This document shows positions 25,799 to 35,698 of a stretch of DNA of 64,000 nucleotides, piece by piece. This DNA is from Sphingobacteriaceae bacterium. Lineage in GTDB: Bacteria; Bacteroidota; Bacteroidia; B-17B0; Aurantibacillaceae. The notes under the pieces are model-generated. The model had not been told where the DNA came from, did not search any database, and saw only the letters and a list, made by a program, of their open reading frames with translations. Within the stretch, counting starts at the first letter, position 1, and every line of letters begins with the position of its first letter. The DNA is taken from assembly GCA_016705695.1 (NCBI GenBank), contig JADJLA010000018.1, positions 186,001 through 250,000 on the forward strand, in the 5' to 3' direction. Made by a program: the position numbers and the translations under genes.

Positions 25799-26974
25799 CT
25801 ACATATTCTGAATTACCATTGCGCTTGCGCCGCCACCGCCATTACAAATTCCTGCCGCTCCATATTTAGCGTTGTTTTGTTTCAAAACATTAATTAAAGT
25901 AACGATCACGCGAGCGCCGCTACATCCTAATGGATGCCCTAGCGAAACCGCTCCGCCATTGACATTTACTTTACTTGCGTCTAATTTCATTAATTGAATG
26001 TTTGCTAATCCAACAACCGCAAACGCTTCGTTCAATTCGAAATAATTTATGTCGCTTATTTTTAATTTCGCTTTTTCAACTGCTTTTGGAACCGCTAAGC
26101 TTGGCGACGTGGTGAACCACTCGGGCGCTTGTTCTGCGTCTGCAAACGAAACAATTTTAGCTAGTGGTTTTAATCCTAGGCTTTCTGCTTTTTCTTTGCT
26201 CATTAAAACTAAAGCTGCCGCACCATCATTCATAGTACTTGCGTTAGCCGCAGTTACAGTTCCGTCTTTTTGAAATACCGGTTTTAATGTCGGAATTTTT
26301 TCGAAGCTTACATTTTTATATTCTTCATCCTCGCTTACAACAATATCTCCCTTTTTTGTTTTTACAGTTACGGGAACAATTTCTTCTTTAAATTTTCCTG
26401 CGCCCCATGCTGCTGCCGATCGTTTATATGATTCAATTGCGAACGCGTCTTGTTGTTCGCGTGTAAATTTCATGTCCTTTGCGCAAAGCTCTGCGCAATT
26501 TCCCATTGGTGCATTTCCGTACACATCGGTCAAACCGTCTTTCGCCAATCCATCAATTAATTGTTGGTTGCCATATTTTGCTCCCCATCGCGTGCTATCA
26601 GAATAAAACGGAACGCCGCTCATGCTTTCCATTCCGCCCGCAACAACAATGTCGTTATCGCCCAACATAATGCTTTGCGCAGCTAATGCAATTGATTTCA
26701 TTCCGCTGGCGCAAACTTTATTTACGGTGGTGCAATTCACCGAATCCGGTAAGCCCGCAAATTTTGCAGCTTGTCGTGCCGGCGCTTGTCCAAGGTTTGC
26801 CTGCATTACCGATCCCATAAATACTTCGGTAACTAGTTTTCCGTCTAGTCTAATTCTTTCTAAAGCGCCCTTAATTGCATAAGCGCCCAATTGTGTTGCA
26901 GAGATGCCCGCAAACACTCCGCCAAACGATCCTAGTGGAGTTCTAACTGCAGAAACTATATATACTTCTTCCAT
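25799..26974 (-). CDS. Acetyl-CoA acetyltransferase (thiolase)
   Basis: A 391-aa thiolase that condenses or cleaves acyl-CoA/acetyl-CoA. Nucleophile Cys88 lies in NKVCASGMK, His347 in GGAVSLGHPLGCSGAR and Cys377 in CNGGGGASAM; NEAFA is also present, so all catalytic residues are there. Full length and usual domain order. Either beta-oxidation or acetoacetyl-CoA synthesis is possible; no neighbouring fatty-acid genes decide between them. A strong terminator follows. Confidence 0.95.
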   Translation of the reverse strand: MEEVYIVSAVRTPLGSFGGVFAGISATQLGAYAIKGALERIRLDGKLVTEVFMGSVMQANLGQAPARQAAKFAGLPDSVNCTTVNKVCASGMKSIALAAQSIMLGDNDIVVAGGMESMSGVPFYSDSTRWGAKYGNQQLIDGLAKDGLTDVYGNAPMGNCAELCAKDMKFTREQQDAFAIESYKRSAAAWGAGKFKEEIVPVTVKTKKGDIVVSEDEEYKNVSFEKIPTLKPVFQKDGTVTAANASTMNDGAAALVLMSKEKAESLGLKPLAKIVSFADAEQAPEWFTTSPSLAVPKAVEKAKLKISDINYFELNEAFAVVGLANIQLMKLDASKVNVNGGAVSLGHPLGCSGARVIVTLINVLKQNNAKYGAAGICNGGGGASAMVIQNM

Positions 26975-27104
26975 AATTTTGTTTAATAAACGCGTCTAAT
27001 TTACGTATTATTTCTTCCTAACAAAGGGCCTTTTCGATGGCGTTGGCACAAATTAACACCAAACAATTAACAAAACTGACGGATTTTTATCTCAAGGGCA
27101 ATTT

Positions 27105-27206
27105 TAGCCACGGAGACACCAAGGCGCGGAGTTTTTTATTGTAATAATTTGTGTATTTGCGCTTCACGATATAAAATTTCTCCGCGCCTCCGCGCCTCCG
27201 TGGCTA
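27105..27206. repeat. 102-bp inverted repeat, CCACGGAG family
   Basis: TAGCCACGGAG at 27105-27115 and CTCCGTGGCTA at 27196-27206 are perfect 11-bp inverted ends. Internal arms carry GGCGCGGAG and CTCCGCGCC copies. It lies between the divergent thiolase and rsgA genes, ending 22 bp before the rsgA start, so it may affect rsgA transcription. Confidence 0.7.
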
Positions 27207-27228
27207 TATACTTCGTATTTTTACAACA

Positions 27229-28161
27229 ATGACGGGGACTGTTACAAAATCTACAGGAAGTAATTATTTGGTGCGCATGGGCGGCGGCGAAATTATTAGC
27301 TGCAAACTTAAAGGGAAGATCCGTTTGGATGACAGAAAAACAACCAATCCTGTTACGGTTGGTGATCGTGTAGATGTTGAAATGGAAAACGATACCGAAG
27401 GGATGATCACCAATATTCATCAGCGTAAAAATTACATTATCCGAAAGTCAATTAATTTAAGTAAGCAGGCCCACATTATTGCGAGCAACCTAGATCAGGC
27501 GATCTTAATTGCAACTTTAGTTGAGCCAAGAACAAGTTTAGGTTTTATTGATAGGTTTTTAATTACCGCAGAGGCTTATTCTATTCCTGCAATTATCGTT
27601 TTTAATAAATCCGACAACCTCAACAAAGAGTTGATTGAATTACAAAATGAGATCATCTCAATTTATGAAAAAGTTGGTTACTCGTGTTATACCATTAGTA
27701 GTTTGGATAAAAAAGATGTTGAAAAATTAAAGCCTGTTTTACAAGGAAAAACTTCATTGATCAGCGGACACTCGGGCGTTGGAAAATCTACGTTGGTAAA
27801 TGCGTTGCAGCCAGGATTAAACATTAAAACGTCGGTAATTTCTTCCGCTCATTCTAAGGGAACGCACACAACTACGTTTGCCGAGTTATACCATTTAGAT
27901 TTTGGTGCCGACATTATTGATACTCCCGGTATAAAAGAATTGGGTTTGGTAGAAATGAAAAAAGAAGAGGTTGGTCATTATTTTCCTGAGATAAGAAAAT
28001 TCATGAACGATTGTAAATTCAACAATTGTTTACACATTGATGAGCCTAAGTGCGCGGTGCGCGATGCTTATGAGCGCGGCGATATTTCTGAAGAACGATA
28101 TAGTAGTTACATTAAAATTCTTGCCGGCGAAGAAATGGATTGGAAGGCTTGGGAGATTTGA
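27229..28161 (+). CDS. rsgA: Ribosome small subunit-dependent GTPase A
   Basis: RsgA helps late 30S subunit maturation. The 310-aa protein has an OB-fold (about 1-70), a circularly permuted GTPase domain with G4 NKSD (126-129) preceding G1 GHSGVGKST (180-188), the G2 region THTTT and G3 DTPG (231-234), and a C-terminal zinc site CKFNNCLHIDEPKC (Cys262, Cys267, His269, Cys275). All features of the family are intact. A weak TATTTTTA -7-like box lies 5 nt before the ATG. Confidence 0.97.
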   Translation: MTGTVTKSTGSNYLVRMGGGEIISCKLKGKIRLDDRKTTNPVTVGDRVDVEMENDTEGMITNIHQRKNYIIRKSINLSKQAHIIASNLDQAILIATLVEPRTSLGFIDRFLITAEAYSIPAIIVFNKSDNLNKELIELQNEIISIYEKVGYSCYTISSLDKKDVEKLKPVLQGKTSLISGHSGVGKSTLVNALQPGLNIKTSVISSAHSKGTHTTTFAELYHLDFGADIIDTPGIKELGLVEMKKEEVGHYFPEIRKFMNDCKFNNCLHIDEPKCAVRDAYERGDISEERYSSYIKILAGEEMDWKAWEI

Positions 28162-28170
28162 TTTCCCCCT

Positions 28171-28274
28171 TTTAGCCACGAATTTCACTAATTAACGCTA
28201 AACTACACTCAGGTAGTTTAGTGAAATATTTTTTACACACAGATTAGTGAAAATTAGTGTAATTCGTGGTTAAA
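28171..28274. repeat. Inverted repeat, CCACGAATTTCAC family, with internal hairpin
   Basis: TTTAGCCACGAATT (28171-28184) pairs with AATTCGTGGTTAAA (28261-28274) with one mismatch. The centre holds a perfect 9-bp hairpin, CTAAACTAC/GTAGTTTAG (28198-28221). The element follows the rsgA stop by 9 bp and may work as its terminator. A second member is at 51776-51869. Confidence 0.7.
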
Positions 28275-28361
28275 AAGAGCGAAGTCGGCGAGCGTAGCGA
28301 GCCGGGCGGTGAAATGTGGTTAAAAAAAGTAAACGTGACAATTTCTCGATAGAATAGTTAG

Positions 28362-28369
28362 TACCTTTG
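28362..28369 (+). promoter_or_regulatory. -7 box of the phosphoesterase gene
   Basis: TACCTTTG, an exact TAnnTTTG match, ends 9 nt before the ATG at 28379. It covers the alternative TTG start at 28367, which argues for the ATG. Confidence 0.5.
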
Positions 28370-28378
28370 GGCTTCATT

Positions 28379-29629
28379 ATGATCGTGCGTATTCTAATAT
28401 TTATTACAATCACCGTTCTTGTTGAGTTCTATTTTTTACAAGCCGTAAAAACATTTGTTCAGGATTTTTCTCTCGGAAAACGAAATGCGTTCTTATACAC
28501 CGCATACGGGCTTGCCGCGTTTAGCTTGTTGATCGGCATGGTTTCTGTGTTTTATCCTCCGCCAAATTGGAATAATTTTTTCCGCTTCTTGTTGTCGGTT
28601 GCAATCATCCTTTTGTTGTGTAAATTATTGGGCTGTGTGTTTTTAATTGTGGATGATGTTATTCGTTTTTTCAGGTGGGTTGTTTCTCAATTCAACCGAA
28701 AAACAGGCGAAGAGCTTAATGCTGCGCCCGGAATTAGCAGACTTAAATTTTTGAGTCAGGTGGCTGTTACATTTACTGTAGTTCCCGCTATTGGTTTTAT
28801 TTATGGCATGGTGCGCGGCGCTTATAAATACCGCGTGCACAAAGTAATTGTTCCTTCTCCAAATCTTCCGACTGAGTTTGATGGTTTTAAAATTGTACAG
28901 CTTTCAGATATTCATGTGGGTTCTTTTATGAGCGTCGATCCTATTACAAAAGCTTTTGATATTGTAATGCAACAAGGTGCTGACATGATCGTATTTACCG
29001 GAGATCTTGTAAATAATGAAGCAAAAGAAACTGTTGGTTACGAAGAACAATTTAGTAGATTAAAAGCGCCACATGGTGTTTACTCTGTTTTGGGAAATCA
29101 CGATTATGGCGATTATGTGAAGTGGGATTCGGAAGAGGCGAAGGTTGAAAATTTAGAAACATTAAAAAAGAAAAGCGCTTCCTTTGGTTGGAAATTAATG
29201 ATGAACGAACATGTAGTCATTGAAAAAGATGGTGCAAAAATTGGTTTATTAGGGATTGAGAATTGGGGTGGTAATTTGCGCTTTCCTCGTTACGGAAAAA
29301 TGAAAAACGCTTATGAGGGCGCAGAACAATATCCGTTTAAAATTTTATTGAGCCACGATCCTAGTCATTGGGATATGCAGGTTGTTTTAGAATATCCCGA
29401 TGTTGATCTCACATTAAGCGGACATACACACGGCATGCAATTAGGAATTGAGATTCCAAGCTTGAACATTCAGTGGAGCCCTGTAAAATATATTTATAAA
29501 AATTGGGCGGGCTTATATAAACAGGGCAAACAATTTCTTTACGTTAATCGCGGGCTAGGTTTTTTAGGATATCCCGGGCGCCTGGGTATTTGGCCTGAAA
29601 TTACGGTAATAGAGCTGAAGAAGGTTTAA
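28379..29629 (+). CDS. Membrane metallophosphoesterase
   Basis: About 416 aa. Four N-terminal membrane helices (first 125 or so residues) precede a calcineurin-like phosphoesterase domain with LSDIHVG, FTGDLVNN, LGNHDYGDY, LLSHDP and LSGHTHGMQ, that is, the full set of metal ligands. Similar to the YkuE/YaeI group, whose substrates may be UDP-diacylglucosamine or other lipids. A frame start at TTG 28367 is possible, but the ATG at 28379 fits the promoter better. The stop overlaps that of the convergent gene (shared TTAA). Confidence 0.9.
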   Translation: MIVRILIFITITVLVEFYFLQAVKTFVQDFSLGKRNAFLYTAYGLAAFSLLIGMVSVFYPPPNWNNFFRFLLSVAIILLLCKLLGCVFLIVDDVIRFFRWVVSQFNRKTGEELNAAPGISRLKFLSQVAVTFTVVPAIGFIYGMVRGAYKYRVHKVIVPSPNLPTEFDGFKIVQLSDIHVGSFMSVDPITKAFDIVMQQGADMIVFTGDLVNNEAKETVGYEEQFSRLKAPHGVYSVLGNHDYGDYVKWDSEEAKVENLETLKKKSASFGWKLMMNEHVVIEKDGAKIGLLGIENWGGNLRFPRYGKMKNAYEGAEQYPFKILLSHDPSHWDMQVVLEYPDVDLTLSGHTHGMQLGIEIPSLNIQWSPVKYIYKNWAGLYKQGKQFLYVNRGLGFLGYPGRLGIWPEITVIELKKV

Positions 29630-30165
29630 TCCCCGCTAACGGCCTCTTCCATATTATCCACCTTCGATTCGCTGTACTCGCCGCTTTCCATCATCAAAAT
29701 TTTTCCGTTTTTGTCTAATACAAAAAAGTACGGGATCTTGTTATCTTTTAGTCCTAATTGTTTTTGCATTCCCTTCACGTCGGTTTTTTCTGTGTCTAAT
29801 ATATAAGGCCAAAATTCTTTCTGTGTGCCCGCTTTAAAATCATCGGAGATCTTTTTGAACCCGCTTATCATTGGGACAAACACAAAATTCACATCATACA
29901 CTTCTGCCATATCAAATTTATTATCCTTCTTGTCCGGTTTTTTCATGAAGGTATAATATAAAGGATTCAGCCATTTTTTCAATTCGTCTTCTGCCCCTCT
30001 GTGAAAAGCGATCGCGACTATTGTTTCTTTTCCGTTCTTAATTGGCAAGCTCATAGCCTTATCATTTAAACAGGTGCCGTTCACCGCCGGAAATTGTTGT
30101 CCTTTTTGCGCGTTAATAGCCAATGTGCTTAAAACTACGCTCATTATAATAGTTAGCCTTTTCAT
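29626..30165 (-). CDS. Secreted thioredoxin-fold-like protein
   Basis: About 179 aa after the signal start at MKRLTIIMSVVLSTLAINAQ (ATG at 30165; the open frame extends to 30195). The order of segments (KETIVAIAFHRGAEDELKKWLNPLYY, VYDVNFVFVPMISGF, WPYILDTEKTDVKGMQKQLGLKDNKIPYFFVLDKNGKIL) is that of a thioredoxin-like/peroxiredoxin-like fold, close to ATP10-type proteins, but no CxxC is present. So a redox-inactive member is likely. Family assignment is tentative. Confidence 0.6.
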   Translation of the reverse strand: MKRLTIIMSVVLSTLAINAQKGQQFPAVNGTCLNDKAMSLPIKNGKETIVAIAFHRGAEDELKKWLNPLYYTFMKKPDKKDNKFDMAEVYDVNFVFVPMISGFKKISDDFKAGTQKEFWPYILDTEKTDVKGMQKQLGLKDNKIPYFFVLDKNGKILMMESGEYSESKVDNMEEAVSGD

Positions 30166-30355
30166 AGTGGTTGGTTTTTTGGTAAATATATACATTATCT
30201 TACTTTAATTTTCGACGAATGGTTTCGTTAAACGATAAAATTCTATTTAAATTTATACAGGCCCTTGAATGTTAGAATATAACACCACATTAATGAAACC
30301 TTTTTGTTTTGACAACATATAACTAAACAAGAGCTCGTTTTTTTAGCTTGTGAAA

Positions 30356-33300
30356 ATGCAGATCTTAAAACCCAATCATATTCATTCTTTTTTTTACTTC
30401 GGTAAACGCATTGCCTTCTTTGCTTTGTTGTTTGTGAATGTTTGTTTTTCGCAAAACCTTACAGCGCCATACAGCGCTTCATACTGGAGTGCTTATGCAG
30501 ATAAATTACAATTAACCGGCAACGACCGTCAAGAATTTCTTGCATCACATAAAAGAATGCAAACTCCTGTTCCTGTAACAATTCCTCAAGTAACATTAAG
30601 CTCGCCGTTCAACTCAAAAGGACCTAACACTAATAATCAGGTTATGGCCCCTCCGTGTTTTAATCCTGATTTTGAATTAGGAACTTTAGCGGGCTGGACC
30701 GTAAGCTCCGGTTTTCATCCTGGTTATAATGCCATGGGTTGTTGTCCAAACCCGGCTGGGCAACAATCAATTATGCCCACCGCTGCCGGCAACGATCCTT
30801 ATGGTGGATTTCCTGTAGTTTTTCCGGGAGGAAATTTTTCATTGCGCCTTGGTAATAATGTTATTAATGGAGAAGCGGATCGTATCGAACAGCAATTTTT
30901 GGTAACTCCGGCCAACGCAAACTTTTCTTATAAGTACGCGGTTGTGCTCGAAGATCCAAATCATCCAATTAGTCAGCAGCCTTCTTTTCAGGTTGAAATG
31001 GTGGATACGCTTAATCAATTAATTCCTTGTACATATTTTTACGTTGCGGCCGGGCAAAACATTCCCGGGTTTTTTAATTCAACAACGCCTGGTGTTATTT
31101 ATAAGCCTTGGACAACTGTGTTAATAGACCTTACGCCTTACATAGGGCAAAATGTAACTATTCGTTTTACAACATTTGATTGTTCGTTGGGCGGACATTT
31201 TGGTTATGCCTATATTGATGGTGTTTGTCAAGCGTTTGTTGGTGGCGGATCTGCAACGGTTTGTGCAGGGTCTACGCATACGTTTTGCGCGCCAAACGGT
31301 TTGGCCTCTTACATGTGGAACGGGCCAAGTGTAACTAATTTTATTGGACAGTGTTGTCCGGTTACCGCGCCGGGTGTTTATACGGTTTCAACAACGTTGT
31401 TCAGTAATTGTAACGGTCCTCCTTTTATTTATACCTTAACAACTCAACCAAGCCCTACTGCAAATGCAGGTGCAAATCAAACTGTTTGCGCTAATAATAA
31501 TTTGGTAACGCTTTCAGGAAGCGTTACGGGATTTACTTCAACTCCGCAATGGTCTTCTTCGGGAAGCGGAATTTTTTCATCGCCATTAAATCTGAATACA
31601 AATTATACACCAAGCGCGGCAGACAATGCCGCGGGATCGGTCACGCTTTCTTTATCTACACTTAACAACGGCGTTTGTCCGCCCGTAACAAGTACTTTGC
31701 AAGTGATCATTCTTCCTTCGCCAACAGTAAGCGCCGGAAATAATCAAACTATTTGTGCAACTGCTTCTGCGGCACTAAGCGGAACTATAACCGGCGCAAC
31801 TAATACGGGCAGCTGGAGTAGTAGCGGCAGCGGTACGTTTAGCCCTTCGTTCAATATTTTAAATCCATCTTATTTTCCTAGCGCTGCAGATATTGCCGCA
31901 GGAAGCGTTACTCTAACCTTAACTTCTACAAACAACCAAGGATGTTTTGCGGGAACAGGAAGTGTTGTTGTGTTTTTGCAAGATCCTCCAATTGCAAACG
32001 CCGGAATTAATCCAACCGTATGTGCAAACAATAGTACAGTAATTTTATCGGGAGCAATTATTGGGTTTCCTGCAACGCCGCTTTGGTCGTCTTCCGGCAC
32101 AGGCGCGTTTACTTCGCCAACAAATTTAAATACAAATTATATTCCAAGTGTAGCCGATATCAACAGCGGTCTTGTTACGCTCTCATTAACAACAGCAAAC
32201 AACGGCGTTTGCCCTGCATCAACCAGTACGGTGTTATTAAAAATAACCGCGGCGCCAATTGTTTCTGCAGGAGCAAATCAAACTGTTTGTAGCATAAGCG
32301 CTGTTGCGTTGAACGGAAACGTAAGCGGCCCAACTTCAACGGGATTTTGGACAAGTAGTGGCTCGGGTGGTTTTTCTCCTTCGCCAAATTTACCTATCAC
32401 AAATTATCTTCCTAGCGCCGCAGATATTGCCGCAGGAAATATTACGTTCACTCTTACATCAACCGGAAACGGAAATTGTATTGCGGTTACAAGCACTATG
32501 GGCGTTGTTGTTTCTCAAATAGCAACCGTAAGCGCTGGTGCAAATCAAGCGATCTGTTCCACTACATCAACACTCGCTATTTCAGGAAATGTGAGCGGCG
32601 TAACTTCTACGGGATTTTGGACAAGCAACGGTACCGGCGCTTATAATCCGGGAGCGGGGTTTTTAAATAATACTTATTTTTTAAGTTTAACGGATATTGC
32701 AAACGGTTCGGTTATTTTTACTTTAACTTCTACTAATAACGGTCCTTGCCCAAGCGTGATAGACACAGTGATGGTTAGCATCATTCCTTTAGCACAAGTA
32801 AATGCGGGCACAGATCAATTGATCTGCGAAAGCCAGGGCCTTGTTTCTTTGTCGGGAACGGTAAATCCAAACAGTGGAAGTTGGACGTCAACGGGCACAG
32901 GAAATTTTTCTCCAAGCAGTTTTAGTCTTACGCCAACGTATTCTATAACCGCGAACGATATTGCTGCAGGGTTTGTTACATTCACACTAACATCTACAGG
33001 CAACGGACCCTGCCCGGCGGTGCGCGATTCGGTTAAAGTTAACATTCGAAAATTGGCGTCTGTAAATGCGGGAACCAACATACAATTATGTTCAACAAGC
33101 CAAAGTGTTTCGCTTACCGGAAGCGTTAGTGTTGGAACCGCGAGCGGCTTATGGACAAGTATGGGCACAGGAAATTTTCTTCCGTCTCCAACATTACTTA
33201 ATACATCCTATATTTATTCTACAAATGATCTTTCAGTAGGAACAGCAACGCTTGTTCTTACTTCTATTAATAATGGAGTTTGTCCAGCGGTAAGTGATTC

Positions 33301-34138
33301 TGTTGTGCTTACTATATTTAAAGATCCTATTATTGATCTTAAAAGCGATACCACGGTGTGTTCGTATCAAAATCCTTTAAATATTACTGCCGGACTTAGT
33401 GGTAGTTTTGGTGGGATCTTGTGGACAACCAGCGGCACCGGTACGTTTATTCCAAATAGCTTCACAAATCCAATTAAATATAAATTCGGCCCGTCTGAAT
33501 TAAACTCGGGCGTTTTAACCCTTACTGTTTCTCTTTTAAATAATGGTCCGTGCGCAAACAAAAGCAGTATTATTAATGTAACCATAAGGCCAACCCCAAT
33601 AGCAGCGTTTGTTGCTTCGTCGTACACCATTAATTCAACTAAAGACCCCATTGCTTTTACAAACAACAGTCAGCAAGCCAGTATTTACAGTTGGGATTTT
33701 GGTGATGGTAATTTTTCTACACAAACAAACCCATCGCACACATATGCCGGAGCGGGATTTTATAATGTTGTTCTCATTGCGTCTAATCAATATAGTTGTA
33801 CCGATACGGCTACGGCAAAAATTGTTGTGAAAAGCAATGTTCAATTCCCAAATGCCTTTACGCCAAATACCGGCGGATCTACCGGCGGTGGATATGATCC
33901 AAGCGACCCAAATAATAACGTGTTTTTCCCTTTTACATCGGGGGTTACAGAATATGATCTTAAAGTTTTCAATCGCTATGGCGAATTAATATTTCAGTCC
34001 ACCGATCTTAAAATGGGGTGGGATGGTTATTTTAATGGGAAATTATGTCAACAAGATGCTTATGTGTGGAAAGCAAATATTACGTTCTTTGACGGAACGG
34101 TGTTTAATAAAGTTGGAAGTGTGACGTTGCTTCGGTAG
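30356..34138 (+). CDS. Giant surface protein with eight Ig-like repeats, PKD and T9SS type B domain
   Basis: About 1260 aa. Signal peptide; an N-terminal region with a lectin-like or MAM-like beta domain (CFNPDFELGTLAGWTVSSG ... VTIRFTTFDCSLGGHFGYAYID); then eight repeats of about 88 residues from about residue 368, each with AGANQTVC, W(S/T)SSGSG.F, a (S/T)..D...G..T.T.T motif and NNG.CP. Each has two Cys that may pair. A PKD domain follows (YSWDFGDGNFSTQTNPSHTYAGAG), then the gliding-motility C-terminal domain (FPNAFTPN ... YDLKVFNRYGELIF ... WDGYFNGK ... DAYVWKANITF), a type B T9SS signal. It is likely an adhesin. Two genes that accompany type B substrates follow directly. Confidence 0.92.
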   Translation: MQILKPNHIHSFFYFGKRIAFFALLFVNVCFSQNLTAPYSASYWSAYADKLQLTGNDRQEFLASHKRMQTPVPVTIPQVTLSSPFNSKGPNTNNQVMAPPCFNPDFELGTLAGWTVSSGFHPGYNAMGCCPNPAGQQSIMPTAAGNDPYGGFPVVFPGGNFSLRLGNNVINGEADRIEQQFLVTPANANFSYKYAVVLEDPNHPISQQPSFQVEMVDTLNQLIPCTYFYVAAGQNIPGFFNSTTPGVIYKPWTTVLIDLTPYIGQNVTIRFTTFDCSLGGHFGYAYIDGVCQAFVGGGSATVCAGSTHTFCAPNGLASYMWNGPSVTNFIGQCCPVTAPGVYTVSTTLFSNCNGPPFIYTLTTQPSPTANAGANQTVCANNNLVTLSGSVTGFTSTPQWSSSGSGIFSSPLNLNTNYTPSAADNAAGSVTLSLSTLNNGVCPPVTSTLQVIILPSPTVSAGNNQTICATASAALSGTITGATNTGSWSSSGSGTFSPSFNILNPSYFPSAADIAAGSVTLTLTSTNNQGCFAGTGSVVVFLQDPPIANAGINPTVCANNSTVILSGAIIGFPATPLWSSSGTGAFTSPTNLNTNYIPSVADINSGLVTLSLTTANNGVCPASTSTVLLKITAAPIVSAGANQTVCSISAVALNGNVSGPTSTGFWTSSGSGGFSPSPNLPITNYLPSAADIAAGNITFTLTSTGNGNCIAVTSTMGVVVSQIATVSAGANQAICSTTSTLAISGNVSGVTSTGFWTSNGTGAYNPGAGFLNNTYFLSLTDIANGSVIFTLTSTNNGPCPSVIDTVMVSIIPLAQVNAGTDQLICESQGLVSLSGTVNPNSGSWTSTGTGNFSPSSFSLTPTYSITANDIAAGFVTFTLTSTGNGPCPAVRDSVKVNIRKLASVNAGTNIQLCSTSQSVSLTGSVSVGTASGLWTSMGTGNFLPSPTLLNTSYIYSTNDLSVGTATLVLTSINNGVCPAVSDSVVLTIFKDPIIDLKSDTTVCSYQNPLNITAGLSGSFGGILWTTSGTGTFIPNSFTNPIKYKFGPSELNSGVLTLTVSLLNNGPCANKSSIINVTIRPTPIAAFVASSYTINSTKDPIAFTNNSQQASIYSWDFGDGNFSTQTNPSHTYAGAGFYNVVLIASNQYSCTDTATAKIVVKSNVQFPNAFTPNTGGSTGGGYDPSDPNNNVFFPFTSGVTEYDLKVFNRYGELIFQSTDLKMGWDGYFNGKLCQQDAYVWKANITFFDGTVFNKVGSVTLLR

Positions 34139-34141
34139 TTT

Positions 34142-35698
34142 ATGAATAGATTATATACTTTTTTTGTTTTTATAATGTTGTTTTCCCTTGGCGTTTTTGG
34201 CCAAAAGGATGAAGCTTTGCGCAAAAAGAATATTGTTAAGGCCGAAGATCTTTTTTTGCGTGCCGATTATTTAAAGGCTTTTGATCTTTATACCGAGATC
34301 TTAAAATACGACACCACTCACCAAGAATATAATTTTCGCGCAGGCTATTGTCTTTTTTTCATAAACAAAACCGATACGGCTTCGGTTAAATTCTTTAATC
34401 GATCAAAAGACAGTGTTATCGAATCCCACTTTTTCCTTGGGAAAATATATTTATTCAATGGAAATCCAAGGAGAGCCCTCGACGCTTTTTATCATTTCAA
34501 AACACACAACGACGAAGAAATGATCTCTAATAAAGATGCTGTTTCGTGTATTGATGCGTGTGAGGCGGCGCTTAATGAAGAGGCAAATAAGCTTGCTTTT
34601 GTTGTGAAAAATCTTGGTAGCAAGATCAACACAAAATATCCTGATTACGTTCCGTTGTTTTGGACACAGAACGGTTCTTTGGTTTACACATCAAGAAGGC
34701 CGGGAAGCACAGGAGGAAAAACAGATCCATACGGAAAATATTATGAGGACGTTTACATGTCATTAAAAAACAATGGCGCGTGGGGAGATCCTGTTTCTTT
34801 AAGCGATAGTATTAATACCGCAGGGCACGATGCTTGTGTTGCATTTTCTCCTGATGGAACAGAGCTGCTTATTTACCGAACCGACGCCAAACAAACCGGT
34901 GGAGATATTTATATTTCAAAGTATAATGGCACCAATTGGAGTATGCCAAAAATGTTGGGTAAAGAAATTAATTCGAAATATTTAGAGGCAAGCGCTTGCT
35001 TTTCGGGAGACGGAAACGCTTTGGTTTTTTCGAGCAACAGGCCCGGTGGTTTTGGCGGACGCGATCTTTACATTGTAAAAAAATTCATGAATGGTAAATA
35101 TAGTTTGCCGCGAAATCTTGGTCCACTAATAAATACGCCCGAAGATGATGATGCGCCTTATATAGATCCGGGTAATGGTAGTTTATATTTTAGTTCGCGT
35201 GGTCACAAAACCATGGGCGAGTACGATATTTTTGTTTGCGCTTACAACGAAGATACCGAACAGTGGGCTGCGCCGGCAAACCTAGGCGTTCCTATCAACT
35301 CAACAAACGATGACATTTATTTTACAAAGGCGGGCAATTCTAAACAAGCGTTTTTTACATCACGGCGAAATGGCGGATCTGGCGACGCAGATATTTACTC
35401 TGTTGATTTTAATGAATCAAGCCAGGTGATCGTTTATTTAAGATTTAATTATGATGAGATCGGCGCAAAAGAAAATTTATTGGATTTGAAAATGACGTTG
35501 TTTGATAGCGAAACAGGAAAACTTGAGGCAACGTTTAAACCAAACCACGACTACGTAAGTATGGTGTTGCCAGTTACGGTTGACAAGAATTATAAAATGC
35601 TTATCGAAAGCAAAAACATTAGGCCTATTGTAAACGTTACTAGTTTTTCGGCTGAAGAAAAAGAAATTACCATCACATTAAAGAAGGCCATTAATTGA
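34142..35698 (+). CDS. TPR/WD40-like (PD40) protein of a T9SS locus, PorE-like without OmpA domain
   Basis: A 518-aa exported protein: signal peptide, TPR-like region (about 25-150), PD40/WD40-like beta-propeller repeats (YVPLFWTQNGSLVYTSRR, ACVAFSPDGTELLIYR, ASACFSGDGNALVFSSNRPGGFGGRDLYIV, APYIDPGNGSLYFSSRG), and a C-terminal beta domain. This is the layout of PorE-type T9SS periplasmic proteins, but the OmpA peptidoglycan-binding domain at the end is lacking. It lies 3 bp behind the type B substrate gene and overlaps the PorP/SprF gene, so the three form one unit. Confidence 0.8.
   Translation: MNRLYTFFVFIMLFSLGVFGQKDEALRKKNIVKAEDLFLRADYLKAFDLYTEILKYDTTHQEYNFRAGYCLFFINKTDTASVKFFNRSKDSVIESHFFLGKIYLFNGNPRRALDAFYHFKTHNDEEMISNKDAVSCIDACEAALNEEANKLAFVVKNLGSKINTKYPDYVPLFWTQNGSLVYTSRRPGSTGGKTDPYGKYYEDVYMSLKNNGAWGDPVSLSDSINTAGHDACVAFSPDGTELLIYRTDAKQTGGDIYISKYNGTNWSMPKMLGKEINSKYLEASACFSGDGNALVFSSNRPGGFGGRDLYIVKKFMNGKYSLPRNLGPLINTPEDDDAPYIDPGNGSLYFSSRGHKTMGEYDIFVCAYNEDTEQWAAPANLGVPINSTNDDIYFTKAGNSKQAFFTSRRNGGSGDADIYSVDFNESSQVIVYLRFNYDEIGAKENLLDLKMTLFDSETGKLEATFKPNHDYVSMVLPVTVDKNYKMLIESKNIRPIVNVTSFSAEEKEITITLKKAIN

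Noticed and set aside
31441..33600. Periodic sequence similarity that could suggest a CRISPR or tandem DNA repeat
   Set aside because: The period is about 264-270 bp, in frame with an eight-fold protein repeat, and the copies differ throughout. This is domain repetition in a surface protein.
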